From: Mercenaria mercenaria
Lineage: Eukaryota; Mollusca; Bivalvia; Venerida; Veneridae
Direction: 5' to 3'
Length of the DNA stretch: 64,000 bases
Assembly (NCBI RefSeq): GCF_021730395.1
Contig: NC_069378.1
Coordinates: 46,265,001-46,329,000, forward strand
Position numbers and translations under genes: made by a program. The notes beneath the pieces were generated by a model. That model made no database searches. It was not told where the DNA came from and was given only the letters and a program-made list of their open reading frames with translations. Below, piece after piece: positions 10,377 to 19,809 of this stretch (position 1 is its first letter; every line of letters begins with the position of its first letter).

Positions 10377-10768
10377 TGTCACGGTGAGAAAAATGTGAAG
10401 CTAGACCGAGACTCGAACCCGGGGCCTCTGAATACCGTTCCGATAATCTACGGAATGAGCTACCCGACCGCCCACACATTTTTCTTCGTTTTAATATTCA
10501 AGTTCTATTCCGTGACATATTTCCCCACCATTTTGAAATTCGACCTCGAATTTCAGCGAGTACTTAATTAATCAGGCAATATCGCTCGTCGAAGACTAAC
10601 CAGTGTAATGTCGTCAATGCCCCACGTTGGGCGCCAAATGTCACAGGATGAGAAAAATGGGCAGGCAGACCGGGACTCGAACCCGGGGCCTCGGAATACC
10701 GTTCCAATGCTGTACCGACTGAGCTACCCGGCCACCCCGTTTCAATATTCAAGTTCTATACCGTGACA
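10377..10768 (-). mobile_element. Miniature LTR retroelement (TRIM-like) with tRNA-like sequence in each LTR
   Basis: Treated as a non-coding fossil. The two similar terminal repeats are 10377-10517 (3' LTR) and 10639-10768 (5' LTR); each starts TGTCAC and ends GTGACA on the minus strand. Next to the 5' LTR lies an 18-nt primer-binding site, TGGCGCCCAACGTGGGGC (minus strand of 10619-10636), complementary to the 3' end of a tRNA-Lys. A purine tract (GGTGGGGAAATA, minus strand of 10518-10529) abuts the 3' LTR. The direct repeat ATTC flanks the whole element at 10373-10376 and 10769-10772. The internal part is only about 120 bp, so the element depends on others for movement. The LTRs have diverged visibly, so it is not recent. 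Each LTR contains a tRNA-like segment with A- and B-box-like motifs. Confidence 0.88.
10665..10738 (-). repeat. tRNA-like segment inside the 5' LTR
   Basis: On the minus strand this reads 'gggtagctcagtcggtacag' (A-box-like) and, further on, 'ccccgggttcgagtcccgg' (B-box-like, with T-arm). The middle part does not make a standard anticodon stem, so this is tRNA-derived sequence and not a tRNA gene. A related copy lies at about 10403-10472 in the other LTR. Confidence 0.8.
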
Positions 10769-11089
10769 ATTCCGTATACGGGACGAAAAGTTTAGCGGTT
10801 AATCGCCAATTTGGGTACAAATATTAACTGGATATCAAGAAAACTTTCACAATAACCACTTATTTATGTGAATTGTATGTGGATGGCAGAAGTGGGCACT
10901 AACAGGCAGTTTTGATCTGTTAACATAATTATCTGGATTACAGGCGACTTTGCCAGTTGCCTTAGTAACTGGATATGTGATATTTTTTAGAGAAAACTGT
11001 CTACATAGTTAAGTGGATATGTTGTTATGTTGTTGGCAGAAATATGCCATCATAAGATGGTAAAAGATATGTAGCTGCTCTGCGTAATC

Positions 11090-11755
11090 TTAATTTACCT
11101 CCCCTAAAGCGGAACAGCACCGCAGTCTTAATTTATCTCCCCTGAAGCGGAGCAGTAATCTTAATTTACCTCCCCTGGCGATGAACATGACTCGTACTTG
11201 CGATGAGCATTCAAAACTCTCTGAATATGGAAGTAATGTTGAATATCTACAGGATATATTTTTAATACTCGGCGTTGAAAATAACATTTTTTTTTGACTG
11301 AAGAATTTTGGAAATGTTGAAGAACTGTAAGATATTAATCCTGATAAGACGACAGTTTAGACGGTGTTAGTTCAATGTCAAGGACGTTTACTGGGTAGTG
11401 TACACTGAACACGAGCTTGTAATTTACCAATGAGGAAGTTGCATTCAGAGACTGGCATCAAAATTCAGGTTAGCAATCTCACGCCCAGCAAGTCGAGATC
11501 GTGGTCAGTCTTGACAATGGATCAATAGAAGGCTAGTCTTGACAATGGATCAATAGAAGGCTTTCTTACATACCAGACAGGACTTTCCCGTGCTTTTGCC
11601 GGTGCTAGAAAAACTCATCTTACACCATGGGATGTAAGATGACTCACGTGTTGTAGGTTATGAATGAATGCGTAAAAATATAGTGCTTTAAAGAAAACCA
11701 TTCGCTTAATTACATTTCTTCTAATATTTGAAGAATATGGTATGCAAGAAAAAAA
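11090..11755. other. No gene seen; small local repeats
   Basis: 11090-11175 carries a short repeated phrase ('cttaatttacctcccctaaa', 'cttaatttatctcccctgaa', 'cttaatttacctcccctggc'). 11510-11560 duplicates 'gtcttgacaatggatcaata'. Nothing coding is seen. Confidence 0.5.
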
Positions 11756-11758
11756 ATC

Positions 11759-11898
11759 CATCACTGGTTAAAAATGCGGATAGCGGTATCTGGCTCTCGG
11801 TGACTGTTTTGAGGTAACTCGGTAGAGCCTCGTTACCGCCTAAACGGTTACATGTACCATCGAGCCAGATATTTCAATCCGCACCTTCAACCAGTGAT
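11759..11898. mobile_element. Palindromic MITE, about 140 bp
   Basis: The ends 'atcactggtt' and 'aaccagtgat' are inverted, and the pairing continues inward ('atctggctc' with 'gagccagat'). The interior holds 'gaggtaactcggtagagcct', shared with a relative at about 46885-47020. It abuts the next MITE directly. Confidence 0.75.
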
Positions 11899-12137
11899 AT
11901 GAGCCGCGCCATGAGAAAACCAACATAATGGGTTTGCGACCAGCATGGATCCAGACCAGCCTGCGCATCCGCGCAGTCTGGTCAGGATCCATGCTGTTAG
12001 CTGACAGTTTCTCCAATTCCAATAGGCTTTAAAAGCGAACAGCATGGATCCTGACCAGACTGCGCGGATGCGCAGGCTGGTCTGGATCCATGCTGGTCGC
12101 AAACCCACTATGTTGGTTTTCTCATGGCACGGCTCAT
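11899..12137. mobile_element. Long palindromic MITE (gcgcagtctggtcaggatcc family), copy 1
   Basis: An almost perfect palindrome of 239 bp starts ATGAGCCGCGCCATGAG and ends CTCATGGCACGGCTCAT. The arms share 'gaccagcatggatccagacc' and 'gcgcatccgcgcagtctggt'. This repeat family is widespread in clam genomes. A second copy is at 46411-46616. The 60-73-residue frames inside are by-products. Confidence 0.9.
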
Positions 12138-12139
12138 AT

Positions 12140-12440
12140 ATTCTTACAATATTTTGAGACTAATTTTACGACCTTTGTTTCTGTTAGGATTCTTGTTCAT
12201 CAACATAAGTTTAGGTACCACTTAAATATCAGACATCTGATTGTTTTTTTTTCCTGAATTTGAATTTGACAGTACAGTGTTGCACGCTTCATGAGACTAA
12301 TTTCTAAACTTAAATTTACAATTCTGGTTAATTTTAAAATGTGCAGAGTAGCCGTAAAACACAGTCAGTCTTCTACCTATAGTATTTTCTGTAAAGGTCA
12401 ACACGCTTGAAGGTTCGATTAGTTATAAGAAGGTCTCCCC
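12140..12440. other. No gene seen
   Basis: AT-rich spacer with no recognised feature. Confidence 0.4.
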
Positions 12441-12519
12441 AAAGACGCCAGTTCTTATTAAGCAAATCTGCATAGCAGTGTAAGCAAGGGGAGCAACTTC
12501 AGGCGTATTCAGTTGTTTT

Positions 12520-12726
12520 TACATCGCTGGTAAATACGATGTGTTTTATATGTTCTCCGTGGTGAGTGCTCGAAGATGAATCATGCTACACCTGTCATTA
12601 ATGAGGAGAAGTTGTCAGTTACTTCGTGAGAACAGGTTAATACTGGCAGGAAACCAGGAACACTGGATCTATGTTAACTGACATCCTCCTTGAAAAACGG
12701 CGTTAAACTTAACAAAATAAACAAAC
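12520..12726 (+). mobile_element. SINE 3' portion (ggcgttaaac...aacaaa tail)
   Basis: It contains 'gaagttgtcagttacttcg', 'gagaacaggttaatactggc', 'ccaggaacac' and 'ttgaaaaacggcgttaaact', ending in an A/C-rich tail 'aacaaaataaacaaacaaaa'. The same order occurs at 50094-50405. The 5' tRNA-like head is degraded here. Confidence 0.7.
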
Positions 12727-12949
12727 AAAATCATAATTTAATTTAATTTATGTGAGCAATATTTAATTAACATTTTTGTTTCATAAGTACATTTTAAGAT
12801 AACTACTACAAATGCTGAAAATCCTCATCCGTGGTATTTAACTTTACTAAATATGTAACCTCATCGTATATGTAGAGCTATACTCATAACTGAATGTCAT
12901 AAAGTTGTCTCCTCTTTGAGAAATAACACTGCTAGGTATCCAAAAAATA

Positions 12950-13330
12950 ACAAAATGTTCTTGCGATTTTATAGCTTTTGACTGAACTATTGCTTTTTAA
13001 CATATAGGCGTATAGCTTTGTAAATTGTTACTTTCGTCTATCCGCTGAATGTAAGCTTGAATCTGAGAAACTAATTACATTTTAATGTTAAAAAGACCGA
13101 ATGAGAAATTAGCTAACTATAACTACTGTCCAATCTTTTACGAAAGTCAATTACAAAATCCATATCAAGATATTTTATATTCGCCAACCATTTAAAACAT
13201 AACACGATTTTGCAATGATATAATTTGTATAAACACTGTATTTCAGGTGAGGGTTAAAAGATTTAAATCTTTCTACTCGATCCTGTTTGTAATCTCACTT
13301 TTGTAGTTCTGTATTTGTTCTCATATGAAA
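12950..13330 (-). repeat. 3' flank of LRAT gene 1, duplicated at 26800-27140
   Basis: Collinear matches to about 26800-27140 include 'gcgattttatagc' and 'aagtcaatta', and both flanks have 'cctgtttgtaat' followed by 'cttctgtatttgt' or a near match. The duplication that made the two LRAT-like genes therefore included at least 0.4 kb of 3' flank. The distance from this block to the stop codon differs (about 0.35 kb here, about 0.9 kb in gene 2), so sequence was gained or lost after duplication. Confidence 0.65.
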
Positions 13331-13593
13331 ACTGTTGTATAAGCTAAAAGTCAACGTGAATCATTCTAACGAACACATTAGGCTTTCACTATCATATAAA
13401 TGTCCATACTATATAATTAACAGAGACTTTATAGAAAATGAACACGAAAGTGTCTTCTTCCGGCACACTTGAACTAAAATGAACACTTGTGCGCTTGCTA
13501 ATGCTATGTTGCCGATAATCAAGTCTGTTGCAACACATAATAAAATGCACTGACTTCTCAATAAAATAAAAAAACATACCACAAATTTTCTGA

Positions 13594-13676
13594 AATTTTA
13601 TGAGTTTTGCACGATATGCTCGTGTAGCCTTTGGATGGCAATTTACAGCATTATACCCTACAACTGTTGCATTCTC
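13594..13676 (-). repeat. Diverged duplicate of the gene's own 3' coding end, just after its stop
   Basis: 'ttgcacgatatgctcgtgta' followed by 'gcctttggatggcaa...aactgttgcatt' matches 13741-13817 inside the coding region, which encodes the segment around His-Pro-Ala-His-Cys-His. The duplicate ends at the stop codon at 13677. Gene 2 has no such copy after its stop, so this arose in gene 1 only. Confidence 0.8.
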
Positions 13677-15632
13677 TTAACTTTTCAACAAAATACAAAA
13701 GTCCTTAAAGTTTTGCATTGAAATTTTCTGGCCTCTGATCAGTCTTGCACGATCTGCTCGTGTAGCCTTCGGATGACAATGTGCAGGATGATATTGCAAA
13801 ACTGTTGCATTGTCAGTGTTTAGGTTCACAAATTGCTTTAGTTGTTTCACAGATCCCTTCACGGTTATTAGCTGTAAATTCATCTTTCTTTCACCACAGT
13901 CCTTTCCAACGACAATGCCCTCCGTCTCCTTTACTTTGATGACATCACCTATATCAAAATCGCTACTCAGGTGGACTTCATGCTCTCCAATAAACAACGT
14001 ACTCAAATGAGGAGATTGACCTTTCCCTGTAACATAATCAGTGAGCCCCTGTGCTAATCCCTGTGGTTTGTCCTCTTCAGTTAACTGTTGCCTCACTTTC
14101 GCCCAGTAGCAGACATGATCGGAACGGTTTTTGGTCGCATGCCATTTTCTTTCGCCAATTCGCTGCCTGGCCCTTAGAACTGCTGTTTCCGGAGGGAACA
14201 AATTCAAGTGCGCACATTCGTGACGTTTCAAGATCGGCCATCCTAACCTGCTCAGGTTCGATGCAGTTGGAAAGTACTCTTCTTTAACTTCCCTCGTCGA
14301 AAAGAGTTTATCCAATGCGTAATGAATAGCCCGAATCTTGCCTCTTCTCAGTCTGCCATTTGGGTGGACTTCCGTTACTATGACGTCATGTGGAAGTCCC
14401 CAGTACTGAATGGTGACAATGTCGCCTACTTTTAGATCATCAAGTCGATATATTGCCTTTTTCTCGCACCCATAGGGAGCCATCAAAGCTTTCCTTATGT
14501 TTGGTATATGATGTTGTACAGCAATTGATAAAACAATCAACATAAAGCAACTTGTAACTGCTGGCACACAAACGCATCCACTCATTATAAAATAGGTGGC
14601 AACAGACGTTATTCCATATAGAGAACATCTAGCCCATAGATCCGTGATATTGTCTCGGTAGCACGACATGCAGATTTCATTCCTGGTGTATTTTACATGG
14701 AAATATATTGTCATCACCAAGCAGTATAGGACATAAAAGGCTGCGGCTCCACCTAGTACTGTGCTAGCCTCGGGCATCCCAACATTCACGAGCTTAGCAA
14801 TTTCATCGGAGGAGTCAAACGAGAATTTTGCGAGGAATTTTGAGAGCAATTTAACTACCATACTGCCTTGTCCGAAGATTTCAACAATGCGCGCTTTCAA
14901 TGCCATAACTTGTGTACTCTCGCCGATTTCAAGAATTTTCTGTCCCAGTTGCTTCCACCAGTGCAATTCTTTATGACTTTTGCTTAACCCAACCACACAC
15001 CATGTAGCAAAGTGCTCGCAATTTGTGGTGACAACATTATAGTCACTGAATCTGATCTTTTTGCACTCTGTATGAGCATTTTCACGATCATTCAATGCTT
15101 TTTCAGCTCTTTCTACAATCTGGCTTGGTGTGTATCTTGGATGTCTATATACAACTATATAGAGCTCGTCATGCGTTAAAGCAAATGTTGTGACCGAATC
15201 ACAAAGTCCAAGTTCTCCTCTTTCATTCTGCCACATATGAATGAGTTTAACCTCGGCAATGTATTTCTTATCATCCATTGCAACGATATCCTTAACAATC
15301 GCGTGGTGCATATAAACCCACTCTTGCTTCCTCTTCGAAGAATCATACGCGTGACCAATTCGCTTACCAGGCATAGCAATATGTTGGCCCTTCTTTAGTT
15401 GTGATACCCGTTCCACCCTGACATGACTGACACACATTCCGCAGCTTACAGTCGGTTTAGAAGATGTTGCTTCATTTTCCGCTTCCTGTTGGAAAGCGTC
15501 AAAAGCGCCATGTCCTTCGTCCTGTCTTACACACATGCTGATTTCATCAAAAACGTCAGAAATACGATCCGAAGATTCAAATTGACAAGCATCATCCCGG
15601 CTCCAGCGGCCAATTGGTTTACTGTAAGCCAT
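13677..15632 (-). CDS. Three-module LRAT-like membrane protein, paralogue 1
   Basis: LRAT/HRASLS-type domains are papain-fold enzymes that move or hydrolyse acyl groups through a His-His-Cys triad. Start ATG at 15632 (context ACAGCCATGG) gives 651 aa; upstream in-frame sequence has only TTG. Module 1 (about 70-220) has YMHHAIV with His109, His132 in KLIHMW, and Cys205 in TTNCEHFATW. Hydrophobic segments at about 291-313 and 335-375 follow. Module 2 (about 398-516) repeats the plan (LKVGDIV, LPHDVIV with His415, His437, RSDHV) with Ser504 where Cys should be. Module 3 (about 560-640) has the front half only (IGDVIKV, YHPAHCHP, RADRARLI). The coding region is one exon, preceded by a 3' splice site at 15709-15710. 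The module reading is inference from internal similarity. Confidence 0.9.
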   Translation of the reverse strand: MAYSKPIGRWSRDDACQFESSDRISDVFDEISMCVRQDEGHGAFDAFQQEAENEATSSKPTVSCGMCVSHVRVERVSQLKKGQHIAMPGKRIGHAYDSSKRKQEWVYMHHAIVKDIVAMDDKKYIAEVKLIHMWQNERGELGLCDSVTTFALTHDELYIVVYRHPRYTPSQIVERAEKALNDRENAHTECKKIRFSDYNVVTTNCEHFATWCVVGLSKSHKELHWWKQLGQKILEIGESTQVMALKARIVEIFGQGSMVVKLLSKFLAKFSFDSSDEIAKLVNVGMPEASTVLGGAAAFYVLYCLVMTIYFHVKYTRNEICMSCYRDNITDLWARCSLYGITSVATYFIMSGCVCVPAVTSCFMLIVLSIAVQHHIPNIRKALMAPYGCEKKAIYRLDDLKVGDIVTIQYWGLPHDVIVTEVHPNGRLRRGKIRAIHYALDKLFSTREVKEEYFPTASNLSRLGWPILKRHECAHLNLFPPETAVLRARQRIGERKWHATKNRSDHVCYWAKVRQQLTEEDKPQGLAQGLTDYVTGKGQSPHLSTLFIGEHEVHLSSDFDIGDVIKVKETEGIVVGKDCGERKMNLQLITVKGSVKQLKQFVNLNTDNATVLQYHPAHCHPKATRADRARLIRGQKISMQNFKDFCILLKS

Positions 15633-15708
15633 GGCTGTATTTTCTAGTGCGGTGTGTTCCAATAAGCCGTTAACAGGTTGAACAGAACGTCATGGAACAG
15701 GTTTCATG
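15633..15708 (-). promoter_or_regulatory. 5' UTR exon segment with splice acceptor and two short uORFs
   Basis: On the minus strand a pyrimidine-rich tract ending TTTATTTCAG (AG = 15709-15710) is followed by CATGAAACCTGTTCCATGAC. That gives two upstream ORFs: Met-Lys-Pro-Val-Pro-stop, and an overlapping Met-Thr-Phe-Cys-Ser-Thr-Cys-stop. Both end before the main ATG at 15632. Short uORFs commonly reduce translation of the main frame; that effect here is inference. Gene 2 lacks these uORFs. Confidence 0.65.
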
Positions 15709-15710
15709 CT

Positions 15711-17560
15711 GAAATAAAAAGAGAAAACCTGTGACAGCAGCTAATTGTTAAATAAGTCTGCTCTAAACCCCATTGATTAATGGCTTGTCGGAGGAATCAG
15801 TGTATCCAATGTTCAGTCTAAAGAATAGAGGGCCTAAGCCTTAAGCCATAAAACCTATCAAAACAGTAGAGGTCAGGCTATCACTGAATGAAATGTCACT
15901 GCTGTAGGTCCAAGTATATTTCAGTTATTGATGGAATCCCGTTTTAAGTCTCGAGATCAAAGTGATCTTGATCTAATACCTGCAGACCGCAAAAAAGCAA
16001 ACAAGGTCAATATGACCTAGCGCAGACATGAAAATAACATCGCATCAAATAACATTTGTTCATTAAAAGATTATCATCGGACTGTGAGTACAGGTCGAAA
16101 CTCTAAACCAAAGTAAATTTACGAATAATATGGGATAATACTGAACCATTCTAAAATATAGGCTACCTTATGGCAACATAGATGTATTCTAAAACTACAT
16201 AGATTTCAATCACAATCCCCTTCTGATTGTTTTGAACACTTCGAGGAAATATGCGACTTCTAATATCTTCGTAAATATTCGTTTAATAGCAGAAATCTAT
16301 CATCATTGTAAACCACATAATTATTTAACAACATCCGTTACCCGTATGTAATTAGGCTATGTTTATATTTCATATCTTATCATGGTAGATAATGAATTGT
16401 ATTCATGTTCTTCAAAATATCAATTTGGTTTATCGCCGTCTTTAACATGTGATCTATAACACTTATTGTGTGTTCACTGAGTGATTTCTACATGTTAGAT
16501 TTTCACTGGAGATTATTTTGAATTTGATGATCTTGTCATGGTTGAACAACTAAGTTAACTTAAAAGATAAAGTTATTTTAGCATTAGTATAAATTTGATA
16601 AAAAAATACTTAGCCTACTGTATGGAGTGATATTTGTATTATTTTTGTCAAAGATTTGCTTTGACAATTACATATTCAACCGAAATTCTTTAGAAATGCA
16701 AGTTTGTAAAATGATTATTATTACCCCCCTTTGCCTAAAATTATAGATTTCCGAAGCTACACTTGTAGTTTAGTTCTGGTTATTGAAATATCCCATTATC
16801 TATGATACCTTTCACTTTTTTTTGTTTAATCTGTTATCGCTTTCTTCAGGAACAGAATGACTCAAGACACAGAGTTAGATTCCTATTAGTAATGTATATC
16901 TTATTACCTTTTTTGTTATAAAATTGTGCAATTTTCATTTAAAATATAACTTCTAGATTTACACATCTATCTGACAGATACTGGGATATTTCGATAATCT
17001 GAACAAAAACACAGGTTTTGAAACCGTGTGTAGCTTCTAACCGCATTCATTTCCTTTCTATATTGATTGCGAAACCAGGATAAGCAAACATCTTACAAAC
17101 TTACATTTTATTAACTTCGGCTACCTATATAATGACCAATGTAAAGCATTGATGAAAATATTTTACAATGTATAATAGTTCTTATATGCATATTATTCTA
17201 ACGGCAAAGTATATTTATCAACTTGATCCTCATACGAACATAATTCTATCTTGGTTGTGCAACAATAATAAAAAAGATTATCAAAATTAAAAGTGAAATC
17301 TAATAAGTGTTAAGTACTCCGTGAACACAGATCGCAAGTGATAAAAAACGACTAAAATCTGACTGACTACCTGTAAAACTTCAAATGTAATTTTGCCATA
17401 TTTTGAAAATTAATGGGTCATTTATTAAATGTCAGATTTAATCATTTTAACTCGCGGATGACTTACTTTCGCGGATTTCGTGGTTCGAACAGATACTACT
17501 CAAGAACTATAGATCTTATCGAAGTCTTGTCCCCAAAGAAATGGACAGATCGTTTTTTTG
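15711..17560. other. Probable 5' intron / intergenic DNA of LRAT gene 1
   Basis: AT-rich sequence with no long frame. It begins with the acceptor side of a 5' UTR intron; I cannot locate the upstream exon by eye. No repeat family recognised. Confidence 0.45.
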
Positions 17561-17570
17561 CCGCAACCAT

Positions 17571-17790
17571 AGACTAGCTACTAGCCTGATAATAATTATA
17601 TTTCTACATTTTTCCACTTTTTGTCGAATTCAGTTTCATAGAAACAAACGCCAGTCTATTTTAGAGATTTTCACAGAGGAATGATGTTAAAATTATCATG
17701 ATATTTGGACATAGGATATAGACTGGCTCAGTTCACTACATTCAGTCATAAAAATGTAAAAAGATATATCATAGTCTAGGAGCTAGTCTA
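17571..17790. mobile_element. 220-bp MITE with 10-bp target site duplication
   Basis: The inverted ends run from AGACTAGCTACTAG to CTAGGAGCTAGTCTA, and pairing continues inward (about 40 bp, ending 'ctacattttt' and 'aaaaatgta'). The flanks carry the direct repeat CCGCAACCAT at 17561-17570 and 17791-17800. A TSD of 9-10 bp is typical of Mutator-like elements, but the family is not certain. Confidence 0.88.
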
Positions 17791-17874
17791 CCGCAACCAT
17801 TACATTAAACGGCTTATGCAAACGAAAAATAACAATTTTACAGCATTTAAAAATTGTTCGGCCGCTTGACTTAA

Positions 17875-18720
17875 GGCATCGCCACAGTCACAACTCAGTA
17901 TCAGTTCATATTTTCAGGCCGAGTATTTTTCTCTTGAAAATTGCACTAAAGCCTTAACAGCTGGTCAAATTATCATCAGCATAAGAAGCATATGATGATT
18001 TATAGTACATATGCCACTTGTAAAATATTTGAGTCTCGTTTAGACCGAAAATTTACCACAAAATATTGAAATTTTATGTGCAGTAGAACTCCAATATAAA
18101 AAATATTACAAACACAAAATTTAGTTAATTTCATAGTACAATATGTATACTGCAAACTCCTACGGATTTTTGTCGAAATTGTTCCTGGTTATTGCATTAG
18201 ACACAAAAAGACAACCCCATGTAAATTTAATTTAAAATGTTGTTTATACATGCATTACTGACCACAGGTAGCCAGGTAAACCTATACATAATCCTATAAT
18301 ATCACCTGTTTATATACATGTAAATTATGTGTGAACATATAACACAAATTGGATAAATTGATGGTGTTGGGATTTTTGTGTATAATTCAGTAATCAGGTA
18401 AAATTTCAAAATAATTTCTGAAGACTTTATTCTTCACGGTCTGCTTTACAGTTGGCTGTAATTATCTTTGAAATGTATTGAATATATATTGAGTTTGACT
18501 GCAGATAAAATTGCAAAATTTTGTCATAAAAAATATCGAATAAAGGCATAATACAGGTAGTGAAATGCACATCATTCTACTTGCATATGTTCACATAGAT
18601 ATTTAAAACATAATTATGACAAATTTATTGACTTTATAGTTACCACTTAGTCATCTTTTATTTTTATGAAAATTTGCATGTAAAATTTTGAGTCAAATGG
18701 CTGCCACTGTAGGCGATGCC
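17875..18720. mobile_element. 846-bp MITE with TTAA target duplication (piggyBac-like)
   Basis: The inverted ends GGCATCGCC...GGCGATGCC are flanked by TTAA at 17871-17874 and 18721-18724. TTAA duplication is the hallmark of piggyBac-type elements. The pairing extends to 'acagt' / 'actgt' just inside. There is no transposase frame and the interior is AT-rich. Confidence 0.82.
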
Positions 18721-18724
18721 TTAA

Positions 18725-19720
18725 GCTAATCTATTATATTATGATAAAGAAATATGCATATAAGCTACATGTATGCATACTGTTTACGAAAGTACATGAA
18801 GATCTAAGGTGTAAATTTTAGGCTATCAAAATGTCTGCTGGTCAAGTTCGCGCAAATATAAAAAAGACGGACCCATTTGAACCTTAGAAAACGCAGACAT
18901 AGTCCAAAGAAGTATTTTTTATAGCTCTTTGCATAGTCATAGCATATGACAAGACAATATGAAATTTATGACATAGCAGACAGAACTGCGCAGTAAGTAT
19001 AACAGCTGTTACCAATGTTTCGGTTGTCTGAAATACTATTACACTTCAGACATCCCCGATAAAAATGATAATGATAATAAAAACAACAACAACAAAAAAA
19101 ACAAATATAGTATCTTCATGTCACGTCACAATCATATCAAATATATGTTTACTGTCTCTTACCTTGGTGAGATTGATTATAGATCCTTACACCACAAATG
19201 CTATCTAAAGTATGATTAAACTGACTGTACCGTTAGAGATAGGTATTTACCTGTGAAATTCCTACTACTATAAATATATGATTTTGGAATTCCTTAAGTT
19301 ATCAGGGAAAACCCCGATAATGTATTCTATATCTGTGATTATAACATGTGAGTATGCTATTGGTGAATCGTGAAAACTTGATAATTTGATTTTGTTGACA
19401 ATCTGCCAATATCATAGTAATGAAAAAGGCCATTCAAGTGTAATTGATGATATGCAATACTTACGACTAATGGCTCTTAAATAATAATAATAATTTAAAT
19501 GATGATAATAAAATCTTTATTTAATGAAGGTTACATACAAACTGTACGTAACATAAAAATGAAACGTTTACCGGGTACTTTTTTCAGTATGACCTTCTGT
19601 TAACAACAATAACAACAATATACATGTATACAAACATTTATACGATTTCACATATTTTTTTTTGCGTCTTTATAGATACATATGACGAAAATTTAAAAAT
19701 AACATTATTTTGTTTATTTA
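18725..19720. other. No gene seen
   Basis: AT-rich DNA with small A/T microsatellites (for example around 19060-19110 and 19480-19510). No coding signal. Confidence 0.4.
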
Positions 19721-19724
19721 TTTA

Positions 19725-19806
19725 TTTTGTTGGGTTTTACGTCGCACCGACACAATTATAGGCCATATGGCGATTTTCCAGCTTTGATGGCGGAGGAAGC
19801 TGTATC
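19725..19806 (-). mobile_element. SINE fragment (gtcgcaccgacacaatta family)
   Basis: The sequence 'ttgttgggttttacgtcgca' + 'ccgacacaattataggccat' + 'atggcgattttccagctt' is the reverse-oriented 3' part of a common clam SINE whose tail reads 'gtgcgacgttaaacccaac'. The rest is missing. Another fragment lies at 27283-27345. Confidence 0.75.
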
Positions 19807-19809
19807 CAT

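Larger units (their letters stand above)
9979..11058. mobile_element. Foldback element with arms of about 250 bp
   Basis: The left arm (about 9979-10245) and right arm (about 10775-11058) are diverged reverse complements. For example, 'gcatatttctgcca' pairs with 'tggcagaaatatgc', and 'gttagtgcccactactgcca' with 'tggcagaagtgggcactaac'. The centre contains the miniature LTR element at 10377-10768. No protein-coding frame is found. The boundary of each arm is accurate to about 10 bp. Confidence 0.75.

Noticed and set aside
10377-10768. Two tandem tRNA-derived SINEs
   Set aside because: The tRNA-like parts lie inside TG...CA terminal repeats with a primer-binding site, a purine tract and one shared 4-bp target duplication, so one miniature LTR element explains both.
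14051-15647. Plus-strand frames of 66-130 residues opposite the two LRAT genes
   Set aside because: Antisense shadows of the conserved coding regions (also at 28470-29766).
13677-15662. Longer start for LRAT gene 1 at 15662
   Set aside because: The codon there is TTG. The first ATG is at 15632 in a strong context and matches the start of paralogue 2.
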